From UBA3855 sp964472035 (GTDB taxonomy: Bacteria; Bacillota; Clostridia; Oscillospirales; Ruminococcaceae), in NCBI GenBank assembly GCA_964472035.1, contig CAYYIT010000002.1, positions 44,809-108,808 on the forward strand: a stretch of 64,000 nt of DNA, read 5' to 3'. Each line of letters opens with the position of its first letter. Positions within the stretch are counted from its first letter, which is position 1. The notes beneath the pieces were generated by a model, which saw only the letters and a program-made list of their open reading frames with translations, had not been told where the DNA came from and made no database searches. Shown piece after piece: positions 50,483 to 59,159 of this stretch. Made by a program: the position numbers and the translations under genes.

Positions 50483-52084
50483 TTATCGGTTATTTTCCTT
50501 TTTCCATTCCAGATATTCTTCATAGCCGCCCATGCGGTCGATGCAGCCGTCCGGTGTGATCTCGATGATGCGATTTGCAACGGTTTCCAGCATTTCATGG
50601 TCATGGGACGAGAAAAGTACCACACCCTTGAATGCCGTCAGGCCGTTGTTGACCGCCGTGATGCTTTCCAGATCGAGGTGGTTTGTCGGTCTGTCCAGCA
50701 GCAGGACGTTCGAGCCGAACAGCATCATTCTGGAGAACATGCAGCGCACCTTTTCACCACCGGAGAGGACCTGTACGGATTTATACACATCATCGCCGGA
50801 GAACAGCATTCTGCCGAGGAATCCACGCAGGTAGGTCTCCGTCTGCTCCTTGACCGCATACTGCTGCATCCACTCGATCAGGTTCATAGGACAGTCATCA
50901 AAGAACTTGGAGTGATCAACGGGGAAGTAGGAAACGGACGTGGAAACGCCCCACTTGAAGGTGCCCTCATCCGGCTGTTCTTCCTCCATCAGGATCTTCA
51001 TGAGCATCGTGATCGCCTGCTCGCTTTCACCAACAAAGGCAACCTTGTCGGTTCTGCCGATGGTGAAGGATACATTGTTCAGCAGTTTTACGCCATCCAC
51101 TGTCTTTGAGATGCCGTTGACCTGCAGGACATCCTTGCCGATCTCACGGTCAGCATCAAAACCAATGAAGGGATAACGGCGGCTGGATGCCGGCATTTCT
51201 TCCACCGTCAGCTTCTCAATGAGCTTGCGGCGTGCGGTCGCCTGACCGGACTTTGATTTGTTGGCCGAGAAACGCTCGATGAAGGACTTCAGCTCCTTGA
51301 TCTTCTCCTCCGCCTTTCGGTTCTGCTGCTTGATCAGACGCTGCATCAGCTGGCTGGATTCGTACCAGAACGCATAGTTGCCGACATAGAGCTTGATCTT
51401 GGTGTAGTCGATGTCCACGATATGCGTGCAGACATTGTTCAGGAAGTGACGGTCATGGGAAACTACGATCACCGTACCGAAGTATTCTGCAAGGAAATCC
51501 TCCAGCCAGCGGATCGCATCAATATCCAGATGGTTTGTCGGCTCGTCAAGCAGGATGATATCGGGATTGCCGAACAGTGCCTGCGCCAGCAGTACCTTGA
51601 CCTTCTCATTACCGGAGAGGCCATCCATCTGCATATACAGCAGCTCTTCGGGAAGACCCAGGCCCTGCAGGAGCTTGGAGGCATCCGATTCGGCCTCCCA
51701 GCCATTCAGTTCAGCAAATTCACCCTCCAGCTCAGAAGCAAGTACACCGTCCTCCTCAGTAAAATCTTCCTTTGCATAGAGCGCATCCTTCTGCTGCATG
51801 ATCTCGTAGAGTCTTGCATTGCCCATCAGGATCGTATCAAGAACTGTATACTGGTCGTATGCGAAGTGATCCTGCTTGAGAATACTCATGCGAAGTCCCT
51901 TGTCGATCGTCACTTCGCCCGTGGTAGGCTCCAGATCGCCGCAGAGGATCTTAAGGAATGTGGACTTGCCGGCGCCATTGGCACCGATCACACCATAGCA
52001 GTTGCCGCCGGTGAATTTCAGATCCACGTCTTTGAATAATGTGTCACTGCCAAAGGACAGGCTCACATTGGAAACTGTAATCAT
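50483..52084 (-). CDS. ABC-F family ATPase (YkpA/YbiT group) with degenerate second site
   Basis: A 533-residue soluble protein with two ABC domains joined by a charged linker helix pair; ABC-F proteins act on the ribosomal E site. The first domain is intact: GANGAGKST, LSGNEKVKVLLAQAL and LLLDEPTNHLD. The second reads GESEQAITM at 352-360, with Ile358 replacing the Walker A lysine, and LLLDRPTNHLD with Arg465 replacing the catalytic glutamate, though LSGGEKVR is kept. So only one ATPase site is likely active. AAGGAGT 7 bases before 52084 selects that ATG. Confidence 0.92.
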   Translation of the reverse strand: MITVSNVSLSFGSDTLFKDVDLKFTGGNCYGVIGANGAGKSTFLKILCGDLEPTTGEVTIDKGLRMSILKQDHFAYDQYTVLDTILMGNARLYEIMQQKDALYAKEDFTEEDGVLASELEGEFAELNGWEAESDASKLLQGLGLPEELLYMQMDGLSGNEKVKVLLAQALFGNPDIILLDEPTNHLDIDAIRWLEDFLAEYFGTVIVVSHDRHFLNNVCTHIVDIDYTKIKLYVGNYAFWYESSQLMQRLIKQQNRKAEEKIKELKSFIERFSANKSKSGQATARRKLIEKLTVEEMPASSRRYPFIGFDADREIGKDVLQVNGISKTVDGVKLLNNVSFTIGRTDKVAFVGESEQAITMLMKILMEEEQPDEGTFKWGVSTSVSYFPVDHSKFFDDCPMNLIEWMQQYAVKEQTETYLRGFLGRMLFSGDDVYKSVQVLSGGEKVRCMFSRMMLFGSNVLLLDRPTNHLDLESITAVNNGLTAFKGVVLFSSHDHEMLETVANRIIEITPDGCIDRMGGYEEYLEWKKENNR

Positions 52085-52181
52085 AATCATACTCCTTATC
52101 TTTATCTGTTTGCCCCGAAAACAAGAGTACTCCATCCATTCTGCACAGCAGAAGGACGGAGAACCTCGGTATCAGTGATTA

Positions 52182-52209
52182 TCTATAGTATACCATAAAA
52201 TCGGGTCAA
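52182..52209 (-). promoter_or_regulatory. probable promoter of the ABC-F gene
   Basis: On the minus strand TTGACC, 16 bases, TATAGA. Confidence 0.6.
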
Positions 52210-52239
52210 AAAACAATTTATGGAAGTGTAGAAAAACCC

Positions 52240-52268
52240 TTGATTTTGTCTTGGAATTATGGTATAAT
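52240..52268 (+). promoter_or_regulatory. sigma-A promoter of the 88-residue gene
   Basis: TTGATT, 17 bases, TATAAT, 51 bases before the ATG. Confidence 0.82.
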
Positions 52269-52319
52269 AGTACAAAGGACGATTGCTGACAGATAAAGAA
52301 AAAGAAAGGGGCATCGCTT

Positions 52320-52586
52320 ATGTTTAAGATTACCGTAAAGGGCGGTACATTGCCGCAGGAAGAAATTGACGCGTACATTTTCTATACCAAGAAACGCTAT
52401 GGTACGATTCTTCCGGATGATCTGGAAATCATTCTTGAAGTGGACGGGGATTATGTGAATATTGCCTATAATCCTCCATTTATTTTCCATACCTACCGGG
52501 CAACGGATTACCTTGTCAATGACGCTGAAAAGCTCAATGCCTCGAAGTATTCCGAGCTGCAGGAGAAGGTTCCGAATCATCTGTAA
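52320..52586 (+). CDS. small hypothetical protein (88 aa)
   Basis: An 88-residue acidic protein with strand-rich text (LEIILEVDGDYVNIAYN) and no membrane segment or cysteine. No family recognised. It has a clear promoter, a GAAAGGGG ribosome binding site and a strong terminator, so expression as a single gene is likely. Confidence 0.72.
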   Translation: MFKITVKGGTLPQEEIDAYIFYTKKRYGTILPDDLEIILEVDGDYVNIAYNPPFIFHTYRATDYLVNDAEKLNASKYSELQEKVPNHL

Positions 52587-52589
52587 TCA

Positions 52590-52633
52590 CGAACAGGGCG
52601 GTGACCATATGGCCACCGCCCTGTCTGTTCGTG
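52590..52633. terminator. long bidirectional terminator hairpin
   Basis: ACGAACAGGGCGGTG pairs with CACCGCCCTG...TTCGT with a small bulge around a 10-base loop, between the 88-residue gene and the convergent spo0A. Confidence 0.85.
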
Positions 52634-53401
52634 TTACCCGGCGTTCAGGGCAGAGGCTTTCTGCTGGAGGCGAAGCTTGTCCGTGATGAGGGCAACAAAT
52701 TCTGAATTGGTTGGTTTACCCTTACAGGTGTTGACTGTAAAACCAAAGAACGAATTGAGGACATCAATGTCACCTCTGTCCCATGCGATCTCGATGGCAT
52801 GACGAATTGCACGTTCCACTCTCGAAGCGGTCGTGTTGAAGTGTGCTGCGACCGTGGGATACAGCATCTTTGTCACGCTATCCAGCAGCTCAGGGTTCTC
52901 AATAGAGAACATGATCGCAGCGCGGAGATAGTGGTATCCCTTGATGTGCGCCGGTACGCCAAGCTGATGAATAATATCCGTAACAGTGAATTCGAGATCA
53001 TTCTTGCCCTTGGCATTGTTGTTCTGCGCCTGGTTAAGAAGGGAGATGATGCGCTCAGCCAATGTCTCAATGTCAAAAGGCTTGAGCATAAAGTAACTTG
53101 CACCAAGCTCCATGATCTGCCGTTCAATGAAGGGATTGTCATAGCTTGAGGTAACAATGAAGTACGGGAAAACCTGTGCTTCGGCTTTGGCTTTTTTGAT
53201 CAGGTCGATCGCGTCCATGCGCGGCATGACAGCATCGATGATAACAACATCGGGCAGCTCTTCCTTAATGGTGTTCAGAAGAATGGCACCGTCTTTTCTG
53301 CGAGTGATCGCATATAAACCGTAGCTGCGAAGTGCGCTGGCGGTGGAGATACCATAATCTGCTGTGTCGTCTCCAATCAGAATTTTTTTCTTTTCTTTCA
53401 T
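52634..53401 (-). CDS. spo0A: sporulation transcription factor Spo0A
   Basis: A 255-residue response regulator, the master switch of endospore formation. The receiver domain has acidic Asp11 and Asp12, phosphoacceptor Asp56 in VVIIDAVMPRMD, and the Lys of FMLKPFD. The C-terminal DNA-binding domain carries the family's GVPAHIKGYHYLRAAI and the recognition helix region VAAHFNTTASRVERAIRHAIE. AAAGGAG precedes the ATG. It implies that the organism is, or recently was, able to sporulate. No spoIVB gene is upstream, unlike in Bacillus. Confidence 0.97.
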   Translation of the reverse strand: MKEKKKILIGDDTADYGISTASALRSYGLYAITRRKDGAILLNTIKEELPDVVIIDAVMPRMDAIDLIKKAKAEAQVFPYFIVTSSYDNPFIERQIMELGASYFMLKPFDIETLAERIISLLNQAQNNNAKGKNDLEFTVTDIIHQLGVPAHIKGYHYLRAAIMFSIENPELLDSVTKMLYPTVAAHFNTTASRVERAIRHAIEIAWDRGDIDVLNSFFGFTVNTCKGKPTNSEFVALITDKLRLQQKASALNAG

Positions 53402-53430
53402 ATGTACGACTCCTTTGCTCTACTATTGAT

Positions 53431-53459
53431 ATCATAACATATATTTTTCTAAATTGCAA
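53431..53459 (-). promoter_or_regulatory. sigma-A-like promoter of spo0A
   Basis: On the minus strand TTGCAA, 17 bases, TATGAT, ending about 30 bases before the ATG. Confidence 0.7.
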
Positions 53460-53489
53460 GAGCTAAATAACAGTTTTTTTCAATAAAAT

Positions 53490-53548
53490 TGACGAATTTC
53501 AAAAAACTTTGAAAAACAGCAATGTTGAATCATGTGAAAACTTCGTCA
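53490..53548 (-). promoter_or_regulatory. two possible Spo0A boxes upstream of spo0A
   Basis: TGACGAA at 53490-53496 and its complement TTCGTCA at 53542-53548 each differ by one base from the 0A box TGTCGAA. They lie 30-90 bases above the -35 element of spo0A. Autoregulation is plausible but unproven. Confidence 0.35.
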
Positions 53549-53698
53549 GAAAAGTGCATAAATGCAGTGCTGAACGAAAATATGCAGAATTTTCAGATGT
53601 AAAAAAATCATGAAATAATAGTGAATGATCATTTTCCGGATCCCCAAATGTCTGAAAATGCCGAAATCCAAAGAAAAAATCAGGGAAATCAAAATATT

Positions 53699-53733
53699 GG
53701 GTAATTTTTATCAAATGTTGAAAAATATTACCC
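53699..53733. other. hairpin in the spo0A-argG gap
   Basis: GGGTAATTTTT pairs with AAAAATATTACCC with one bulged base, around an 11-base loop. No adjacent promoter is obvious; it could be a terminator remnant or part of a small RNA. Confidence 0.4.
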
Positions 53734-53859
53734 TCCGTTTTCTGAGGTTTCTGTGCTTACGCCGCCGCTCCAGCCATATGCGTATGTGTCACTAAAATAT
53801 ACGGAATATTCATTCTATTCAATAAATAATGAATATTTGCATGGAGAATTCAAAAAATA

Positions 53860-53877
53860 ATTGCATATTTATTCAGA
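53860..53877 (-). promoter_or_regulatory. ARG box (ArgR/AhrC operator)
   Basis: On the minus strand TCTGAATAAATATGCAAT matches the Bacillus ARG box (CATGAATAAAAATKCAAK) at 15 of 18 positions. It ends 6 bases before the -35 of argG. Further TGAATATT half-sites occur at 53803-53814 and 53830-53842, giving a likely multi-site operator. The downstream genes are all for arginine synthesis. Confidence 0.65.
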
Positions 53878-53883
53878 ACCCCC

Positions 53884-53913
53884 TTGACAATGAAGGGTGG
53901 GATGGTGTATAAT
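53884..53913 (+). promoter_or_regulatory. promoter of the arginine cluster
   Basis: TTGACA, 18 bases, TATAAT, with TAGGAGG ahead of the argG ATG at 53951. Confidence 0.85.
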
Positions 53914-53950
53914 AATAATGTTTCATTATTTCAATTAGGAGGAACTTCTC

Positions 53951-55183
53951 ATGGCAAAAGAAATCAAAAAAGTAGTGCTTGCATATTCCGGCGGTCTGGA
54001 TACCTCTATTATTATTCCGTGGCTGAAGGAAAATTACAATAACTGTGAGGTTATCGCAGTTTCCGGTGACGTGGGCCAGGGCACAGAGCTTGACGGTCTG
54101 GAGGAAAAGGCGATCAAGACCGGCGCTTCCAAGCTGTACATCGAGGATCTGACAGAGGAATTCATCACTGACTATGTATATCCGACCGTACAGGCTGGCG
54201 CGATCTATGAGAACCGCTACATGCTCGGTACTTCCTTTGCTCGTCCGATCATCGCAAAGAGAATTGCTGAGATCGCGATCAAGGAAGGCGCAGATGCGAT
54301 CTGTCACGGCTGCACCGGTAAGGGCAACGACCAGGTTCGTTTCGAGCTGGCGATCAAGGCTTTCGCTCCGGAGATGGAGATCATCGCTCCCTGGAGAATC
54401 TGGGATATCAAGTCCAGAGATGAGGAGATCGAGTACGCTGAGGCACATAACATCCCGCTGAAGATCAACCGTGAGACAAACTACTCCAAGGATAAGAACA
54501 TCTGGCATCTGTCCCATGAGGGTCTGGATCTGGAGGATCCGGCAAATGAGCCGCAGTATGAGAAGGAAGGTTTCCTGGAAATGGGCGTATCTCCTATCCA
54601 GGCTCCCGATAAGCCTACATATATCACCATTCACTTCGAGAAGGGCGTTCCGACTGCACTCGACGGCAAGGAAATGAACGGCACAGAAATGGTAACCGCT
54701 CTGAACAAGCTCGGCGGCGAGAATGGTATCGGCCTTGCTGACCTCGTAGAGAACCGTCTGGTAGGTATGAAGTCCAGAGGCGTATACGAGACTCCCGGCG
54801 GTGCGATCCTGTATCACGCACACGAGGTTCTCGAGACCATTACCATCGATAAGGAAACTGCTCGTATGAAGCAGCACATCGGCATCAAGTTCGCTGACAT
54901 CGTTTACAACGGCCAGTGGTTCACACCTCTGCGCGAAGCGCTCAGCGCATTCGTTACCGAGACACAGAAGACCGTTACAGGCGACGTTCGCCTGAAGCTC
55001 TACAAGGGCAATATCATCAATGCCGGCGTAACATCTCCGTACACTCTGTACGATGAAGAGGTTGCTACTTTCGACGCTGATGAGGTATATGATCAGAAGG
55101 ACAGCGCAGGCTTTATCAACCTGTTCGGTCTGCCGATCAAGGTAAAGGCACAGCTCGACAAGAAGCGTGCAGAAAAGAACTAA
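53951..55183 (+). CDS. argG: argininosuccinate synthase
   Basis: A 410-residue enzyme joining citrulline and aspartate with ATP. The N-terminal PP-loop is AYSGGLDTSI (11-20), followed by VIAVSGDVGQG, HGCTGKGNDQVRFE and the SDRDFC-equivalent region near the C-terminal domain with SRGVYETPGG. Standard length. First gene of a collinear arginine cluster; the order starting with argGH is common in Clostridia. Confidence 0.97.
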   Translation: MAKEIKKVVLAYSGGLDTSIIIPWLKENYNNCEVIAVSGDVGQGTELDGLEEKAIKTGASKLYIEDLTEEFITDYVYPTVQAGAIYENRYMLGTSFARPIIAKRIAEIAIKEGADAICHGCTGKGNDQVRFELAIKAFAPEMEIIAPWRIWDIKSRDEEIEYAEAHNIPLKINRETNYSKDKNIWHLSHEGLDLEDPANEPQYEKEGFLEMGVSPIQAPDKPTYITIHFEKGVPTALDGKEMNGTEMVTALNKLGGENGIGLADLVENRLVGMKSRGVYETPGGAILYHAHEVLETITIDKETARMKQHIGIKFADIVYNGQWFTPLREALSAFVTETQKTVTGDVRLKLYKGNIINAGVTSPYTLYDEEVATFDADEVYDQKDSAGFINLFGLPIKVKAQLDKKRAEKN

Positions 55184-55269
55184 GGACGTAATTTATCACA
55201 TGACAACAGCAAACACGGGGGCTTTTTCAGTCCCCGGCGTTTCTGTTTCAAAAACCGGAGGGAAAACAC

Positions 55270-56643
55270 ATGGCACTTTGGGCAGGTAGATTTTCAAAGG
55301 AAGTGGACGAGACCGTCAACGCTTTTAACTCTTCAATTGCATTTGATGCCCGGATGTACGCTCAGGATATCCGAGGAAGCATTGCGCATGCGACAATGCT
55401 CGGTGACTGCGGTGTAATTGAAAAGTCTGAAAGCGAAGCAATTATTAAGGGATTGCGTGAGATCCTTGACGATCTGCAGGCGGGTAGACTGATGTTCGAC
55501 CCGAATGCGGAGGATATCCATATGTTCGTGGAGGCCGAGCTGACGAAGCGCCTCGGCAGCACCGGCAAGCGTCTGCATACTGCCCGATCCAGAAACGACC
55601 AGGTCGCACTGGACATCCGTCTGTATCTGCGCGATGAAATCGCAGAGATCAGGGAGCTGGTGCTGGAGCTTGCAGAAACCCTCTGCAACATGGCAGAAAA
55701 GCATACCGAGACCATCATGCCGGGTTATACACACCTGCAGAGAGCACAGCCGATCACCTTTGCACACCATCTGCTTGCCTATGCGCAGATGCTTGCCCGT
55801 GATCTGGAGCGCCTTGACGATACCGCGAAGCGCATGAATGAATGCCCCCTCGGCAGCGGTGCCCTGGCAGGTACGACCTATCCGATCAACCGCCAGCAGA
55901 CAGCACAGCTGCTTGGCTTTGACCGCCCTGTCGCAAACAGCCTCGACGGTGTTTCCGACCGTGACTTCTGCGTGGAGCTTTGCTGTGCACTGTCCCTTCT
56001 GATGACCCACCTCTCCCGCTTCTCCGAAGAGATCATCATGTGGTGTTCCTGGGAATTCAAGTTCATCGAGCTGGATGATGCCTATGCGACCGGCTCCTCC
56101 ATCATGCCCCAGAAGAAGAACCCCGATGTGACCGAACTGATCCGCGGCAAGACCGGAAGAGTGGTAGGCGACCTCATGACGCTCCTGTCCATGCTCAAGG
56201 GCCTGCCCCTTGCATACAATAAGGATATGCAGGAGGACAAGGAAGCCATTTTCGATGCCATTGACAACGTTAAGCTCTGCGTGAAGACCTTCATCCCCAT
56301 GCTCGCTACCATGCGTGTCCTGAAGGACAACATGCGCAAGGCGGCAGCCAAGGGTTTCATCAATGCGACTGACTGTGCCGACTACCTCGTGAAGAAGGGC
56401 ATGCCCTTCCGCGATGCGTACAAGATCACCGGCACCCTTGTTGCCCAGTGCATCGAGCAGGAGCTGACACTCGAGACCCTTCCGCTTGCGGAATACCAGA
56501 AGATGACCGACCTCTTTGCAGAGGATGTCTATACCGCGATCAGCCTTGATACCTGTGTGAAGGAACGTTCCTCCGAGGGCGGTCCTTCTCCGAAGGCAGT
56601 TGCGATCCAGCTCGCAGCGCTGCGTGAGCGCCTCGCAAAGTGA
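55270..56643 (+). CDS. argH: argininosuccinate lyase
   Basis: A 457-residue fumarase-superfamily enzyme releasing arginine and fumarate. Signatures are ARSRNDQVALD, GYTHLQRAQPI and GSSIMPQKKNPD with the catalytic serine. ACCGGAGGG precedes the ATG. It starts 86 bases after argG; that gap has a weak GGGG/CCCC hairpin without a convincing T-run. Confidence 0.97.
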   Translation: MALWAGRFSKEVDETVNAFNSSIAFDARMYAQDIRGSIAHATMLGDCGVIEKSESEAIIKGLREILDDLQAGRLMFDPNAEDIHMFVEAELTKRLGSTGKRLHTARSRNDQVALDIRLYLRDEIAEIRELVLELAETLCNMAEKHTETIMPGYTHLQRAQPITFAHHLLAYAQMLARDLERLDDTAKRMNECPLGSGALAGTTYPINRQQTAQLLGFDRPVANSLDGVSDRDFCVELCCALSLLMTHLSRFSEEIIMWCSWEFKFIELDDAYATGSSIMPQKKNPDVTELIRGKTGRVVGDLMTLLSMLKGLPLAYNKDMQEDKEAIFDAIDNVKLCVKTFIPMLATMRVLKDNMRKAAAKGFINATDCADYLVKKGMPFRDAYKITGTLVAQCIEQELTLETLPLAEYQKMTDLFAEDVYTAISLDTCVKERSSEGGPSPKAVAIQLAALRERLAK

Positions 56644-56648
56644 CGGCT

Positions 56649-56882
56649 ATGAAAAAACGAGCTGTGAAATTCATTCTTGCATTATCCGCACTGACAGTGC
56701 TGGACTGGGCGTTTGTAGAATTCTTCCTGATCGGTGAATTCATCAACAATCGGGCAGTATCCATCATCTGGGGTGTGATTTGCCTCGCAGTGAGCTGCGG
56801 CTACAGTCTGTGGCGCTGTCCGTGGGAATATATGCCGGATGAACAGAATGTAAGCGATAAGGAGGACGAACCATGTCCGTAA
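56649..56882 (+). CDS. small membrane protein within the arginine cluster
   Basis: A 77-residue protein with two hydrophobic segments (about 8-28 and 36-55, the latter IIWGVICLAVSCGYSLW) and an acidic cytosolic tail. No family recognised. It may start at the ATG 56649 or at a GTG overlapping the argH stop at 56640; ribosome binding is weak either way, so translational coupling is likely. Its end overlaps argC by 10 bases. Function unknown. Confidence 0.6.
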   Translation: MKKRAVKFILALSALTVLDWAFVEFFLIGEFINNRAVSIIWGVICLAVSCGYSLWRCPWEYMPDEQNVSDKEDEPCP

Positions 56883-57817
56883 AAGTATATGTTGATGGCC
56901 AGGCCGGTACGACCGGTCTGAAGATTATCGATCGTCTGCAGTCCCGTGATGACATCTCGCTGCTGAAGATCGCAGAGGAAGACCGCCGTAATGCGCAGAA
57001 GCGTGCAGAGATCATGGCGGAGTCCGATTTTACCTTCCTCTGTCTGCCCGATGATGCCGCAAGAGAAGCAGTCGTTCTCGCAGGGGATAACACCAGAATT
57101 CTCGATGCTTCCACTGCACACAGAACCAATCCCGCATGGGCATACGGTTTCCCGGAGCTTTCCAAGGAATTCCGCGAGAAGCTCGCAGGTTCTTCCAAAA
57201 CTGCGGTTCCCGGATGTTATGCAAGCGGTTTTATTTCCATGCTGTATCCGATGGTGCACAGTGGCCTGCTCCCCGCAGATTTTCCGGTGTTCGCTTATGC
57301 GACCTCCGGTTACAGCGGCGCCGGCAAGAATGCCATTGCACAGTATGAATCCGAGGACAAGCCCTATGAATTCGGCAGCCCTCGTCAGTATGCGCTTTCC
57401 CAGCAGCATAAGCACCTGCCGGAGATGCAGCTGTTTTCCGGACTGACCCATGCGCCGATGTTCAATCCCATTATCTGTGATTATTACAGCGGCATGGTCG
57501 TTTCGGTTCCGATCCAGACCAGAATGCTGGAGAAGAAGATCACACTGCAGCAGGTGAACGAAATGTTCCGCGCGCACTATGCGGACGCAAAGCTCGTGGA
57601 GGTCAATCCCCTGATGGAGGAGGCAGAGCAGAAGTCCTTCTTCCTCGCATCCAACACCCTCAGCGGTAAGAATAAGCTGGAGATCTTCACCTTCGGTAAT
57701 GATGAGCAGATCTTGCTCTGTGCAAGACTGGATAACCTTGGTAAGGGTGCATCCGGTGCAGCGGTACAGTGCCTGAACATCATGATGGGCGTGGAGGAAA
57801 CCACCGGCCTTGTATAA
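56873..57817 (+). CDS. argC: N-acetyl-gamma-glutamyl-phosphate reductase
   Basis: A 314-residue NADPH-dependent enzyme of the shorter ArgC class. The Rossmann start VKVYVDGQAGTTGL, the DASTAHRTNPAW segment and catalytic cysteine in PGCYASGF fit the family. AAGGAGG precedes the ATG inside the preceding small gene. It makes N-acetylglutamate semialdehyde. Confidence 0.95.
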   Translation: MSVKVYVDGQAGTTGLKIIDRLQSRDDISLLKIAEEDRRNAQKRAEIMAESDFTFLCLPDDAAREAVVLAGDNTRILDASTAHRTNPAWAYGFPELSKEFREKLAGSSKTAVPGCYASGFISMLYPMVHSGLLPADFPVFAYATSGYSGAGKNAIAQYESEDKPYEFGSPRQYALSQQHKHLPEMQLFSGLTHAPMFNPIICDYYSGMVVSVPIQTRMLEKKITLQQVNEMFRAHYADAKLVEVNPLMEEAEQKSFFLASNTLSGKNKLEIFTFGNDEQILLCARLDNLGKGASGAAVQCLNIMMGVEETTGLV

Positions 57818-57842
57818 GAAATCAACAAACGAGGTGTTTGCT

Positions 57843-59138
57843 TTGAAAATCAAAGAATGTAAGAATATGACATTTGTGGACGGCGGTGTCTGCGCCGCCA
57901 AGGGCTTCCTGGCTGGCGGCGTGCATTGCGGTATCTCCCGTAAGGCACTTGCAGAGAATCCGGACGATCCCACCATGCAGGCAAATCTGCCCGCAGAAAC
58001 CAAGAAGAAAAACGATCTTGCCATGATCTATGCGGAAAAGCCCTGCACGGCAGCGGCAATGTACACCACCAATAAGGTGCAGGGTGCTCCGATCGCAGTG
58101 ACCCGTCAGCACCTGAAAGATGGCATGGCGCAGGCTGTGATCGTGAACTCCGTCAATGCCAACACCTGCAATGCGGATGGTGTGGAAAAGGCTAAAAAAA
58201 TGTGCGCACTGGCAGCTGAGGCGCTTGGTCTCAAGGAAGAGGACATCATCGTCGCTTCCACCGGTGTCATCGGTCAGCCCCTTCCCATCGAACCGATCAT
58301 CGCAGGCGTCCCCGGACTTGCAAAGTCCCTTTCCCATGAGGGAAACACCGCTGCGGTGGAAGCGATCATGACCACCGATACCCGTCCGAAGGAGGTTGCC
58401 GTGCAGTTCACTGTCGGCGGCAAGACCTGCACCCTCGGCGGTATGCTCAAGGGCAGCGGTATGATCCACCCGAATATGGCGACCACCCTTACATTCCTGA
58501 CAACGGATTGCGCGATCGATGCAGCCCTCCTGCAGGAAGCGCTCCGCGAGGTGGTATTCCTGACCCTCAACCGTGTCAGCGTGGACGGTGATACTTCCAC
58601 CAACGATATGGTCTGCATCATGGCGAACGGTGAAGCAGGAAATGATATCATCGCAAAGGAAAATCAGGATTACGAGATGTTCAAGGATGCGCTCTATGCC
58701 GTTTTGATGAATCTTGCAAGAATGATGGCACGCGACGGTGAGGGAGCTACCAAGCTCATCGAATGCCTTTGCACCGGTGCTGCGGATGATAAGACCGCTG
58801 AGATCGTCGCAAAATCCGTCATCACCTCCAGCCTCTTCAAGGCTGCGATCTTCGGCGAGGATGCCAACTGGGGCAGAATTCTCTGTGCAGTCGGCTATGC
58901 ACCGGCAGATTTTGACATTTCCAAGGTCGACGTGACACTGGCTTCCGCAAAGGGCAGCATTGCTGTCTGCAAGGACGGTGCCGGTCTGGATTTCTCCGAG
59001 GAACAGGCAAAGGTCATTCTCGGCGAAGAGGAGATCGAGGTGCTCGTTTCCATTGGCAATGGCGGAGGCTCCGCAGTTGCATGGGGCTGTGACCTGACCT
59101 ACGATTATGTCAGAATCAACGGCGACTACAGAAGCTGA
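57843..59138 (+). CDS. argJ: glutamate N-acetyltransferase / amino-acid acetyltransferase
   Basis: A 431-residue self-cleaving enzyme that recycles the acetyl group from N-acetylornithine to glutamate and may also use acetyl-CoA. The autocatalytic site is the second Thr of HPNMATTLTF, with GMLKGSGMIHPNM before it; NSVNANTCNA and TNDMVCIMANG also mark the family. A TTG start at 57843 with GAGGTG 6 bases upstream gives the normal N-terminus; an ATG at 57867 lacks a ribosome binding site. No argA is seen, so ArgJ may cover the first step too. Confidence 0.92.
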   Translation: MKIKECKNMTFVDGGVCAAKGFLAGGVHCGISRKALAENPDDPTMQANLPAETKKKNDLAMIYAEKPCTAAAMYTTNKVQGAPIAVTRQHLKDGMAQAVIVNSVNANTCNADGVEKAKKMCALAAEALGLKEEDIIVASTGVIGQPLPIEPIIAGVPGLAKSLSHEGNTAAVEAIMTTDTRPKEVAVQFTVGGKTCTLGGMLKGSGMIHPNMATTLTFLTTDCAIDAALLQEALREVVFLTLNRVSVDGDTSTNDMVCIMANGEAGNDIIAKENQDYEMFKDALYAVLMNLARMMARDGEGATKLIECLCTGAADDKTAEIVAKSVITSSLFKAAIFGEDANWGRILCAVGYAPADFDISKVDVTLASAKGSIAVCKDGAGLDFSEEQAKVILGEEEIEVLVSIGNGGGSAVAWGCDLTYDYVRINGDYRS

Positions 59139-59159
59139 TGACGGCGAGGAGAAGTTACA

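Larger units (their letters stand above)
53460..53950. other. AT-rich intergenic region between spo0A and argG
   Basis: About 490 bases, much richer in A+T than the flanks. It contains the possible 0A boxes, an imperfect hairpin at 53699-53733, AT-rich ArgR-like sites (53803-53877) and the argG promoter. No gene is supported in it. Confidence 0.7.

Noticed and set aside
53499..53714. 71-codon minus-strand frame in the spo0A-argG gap
   Set aside because: AT-rich chance frame dominated by Phe, without a ribosome binding site; no protein-like pattern.
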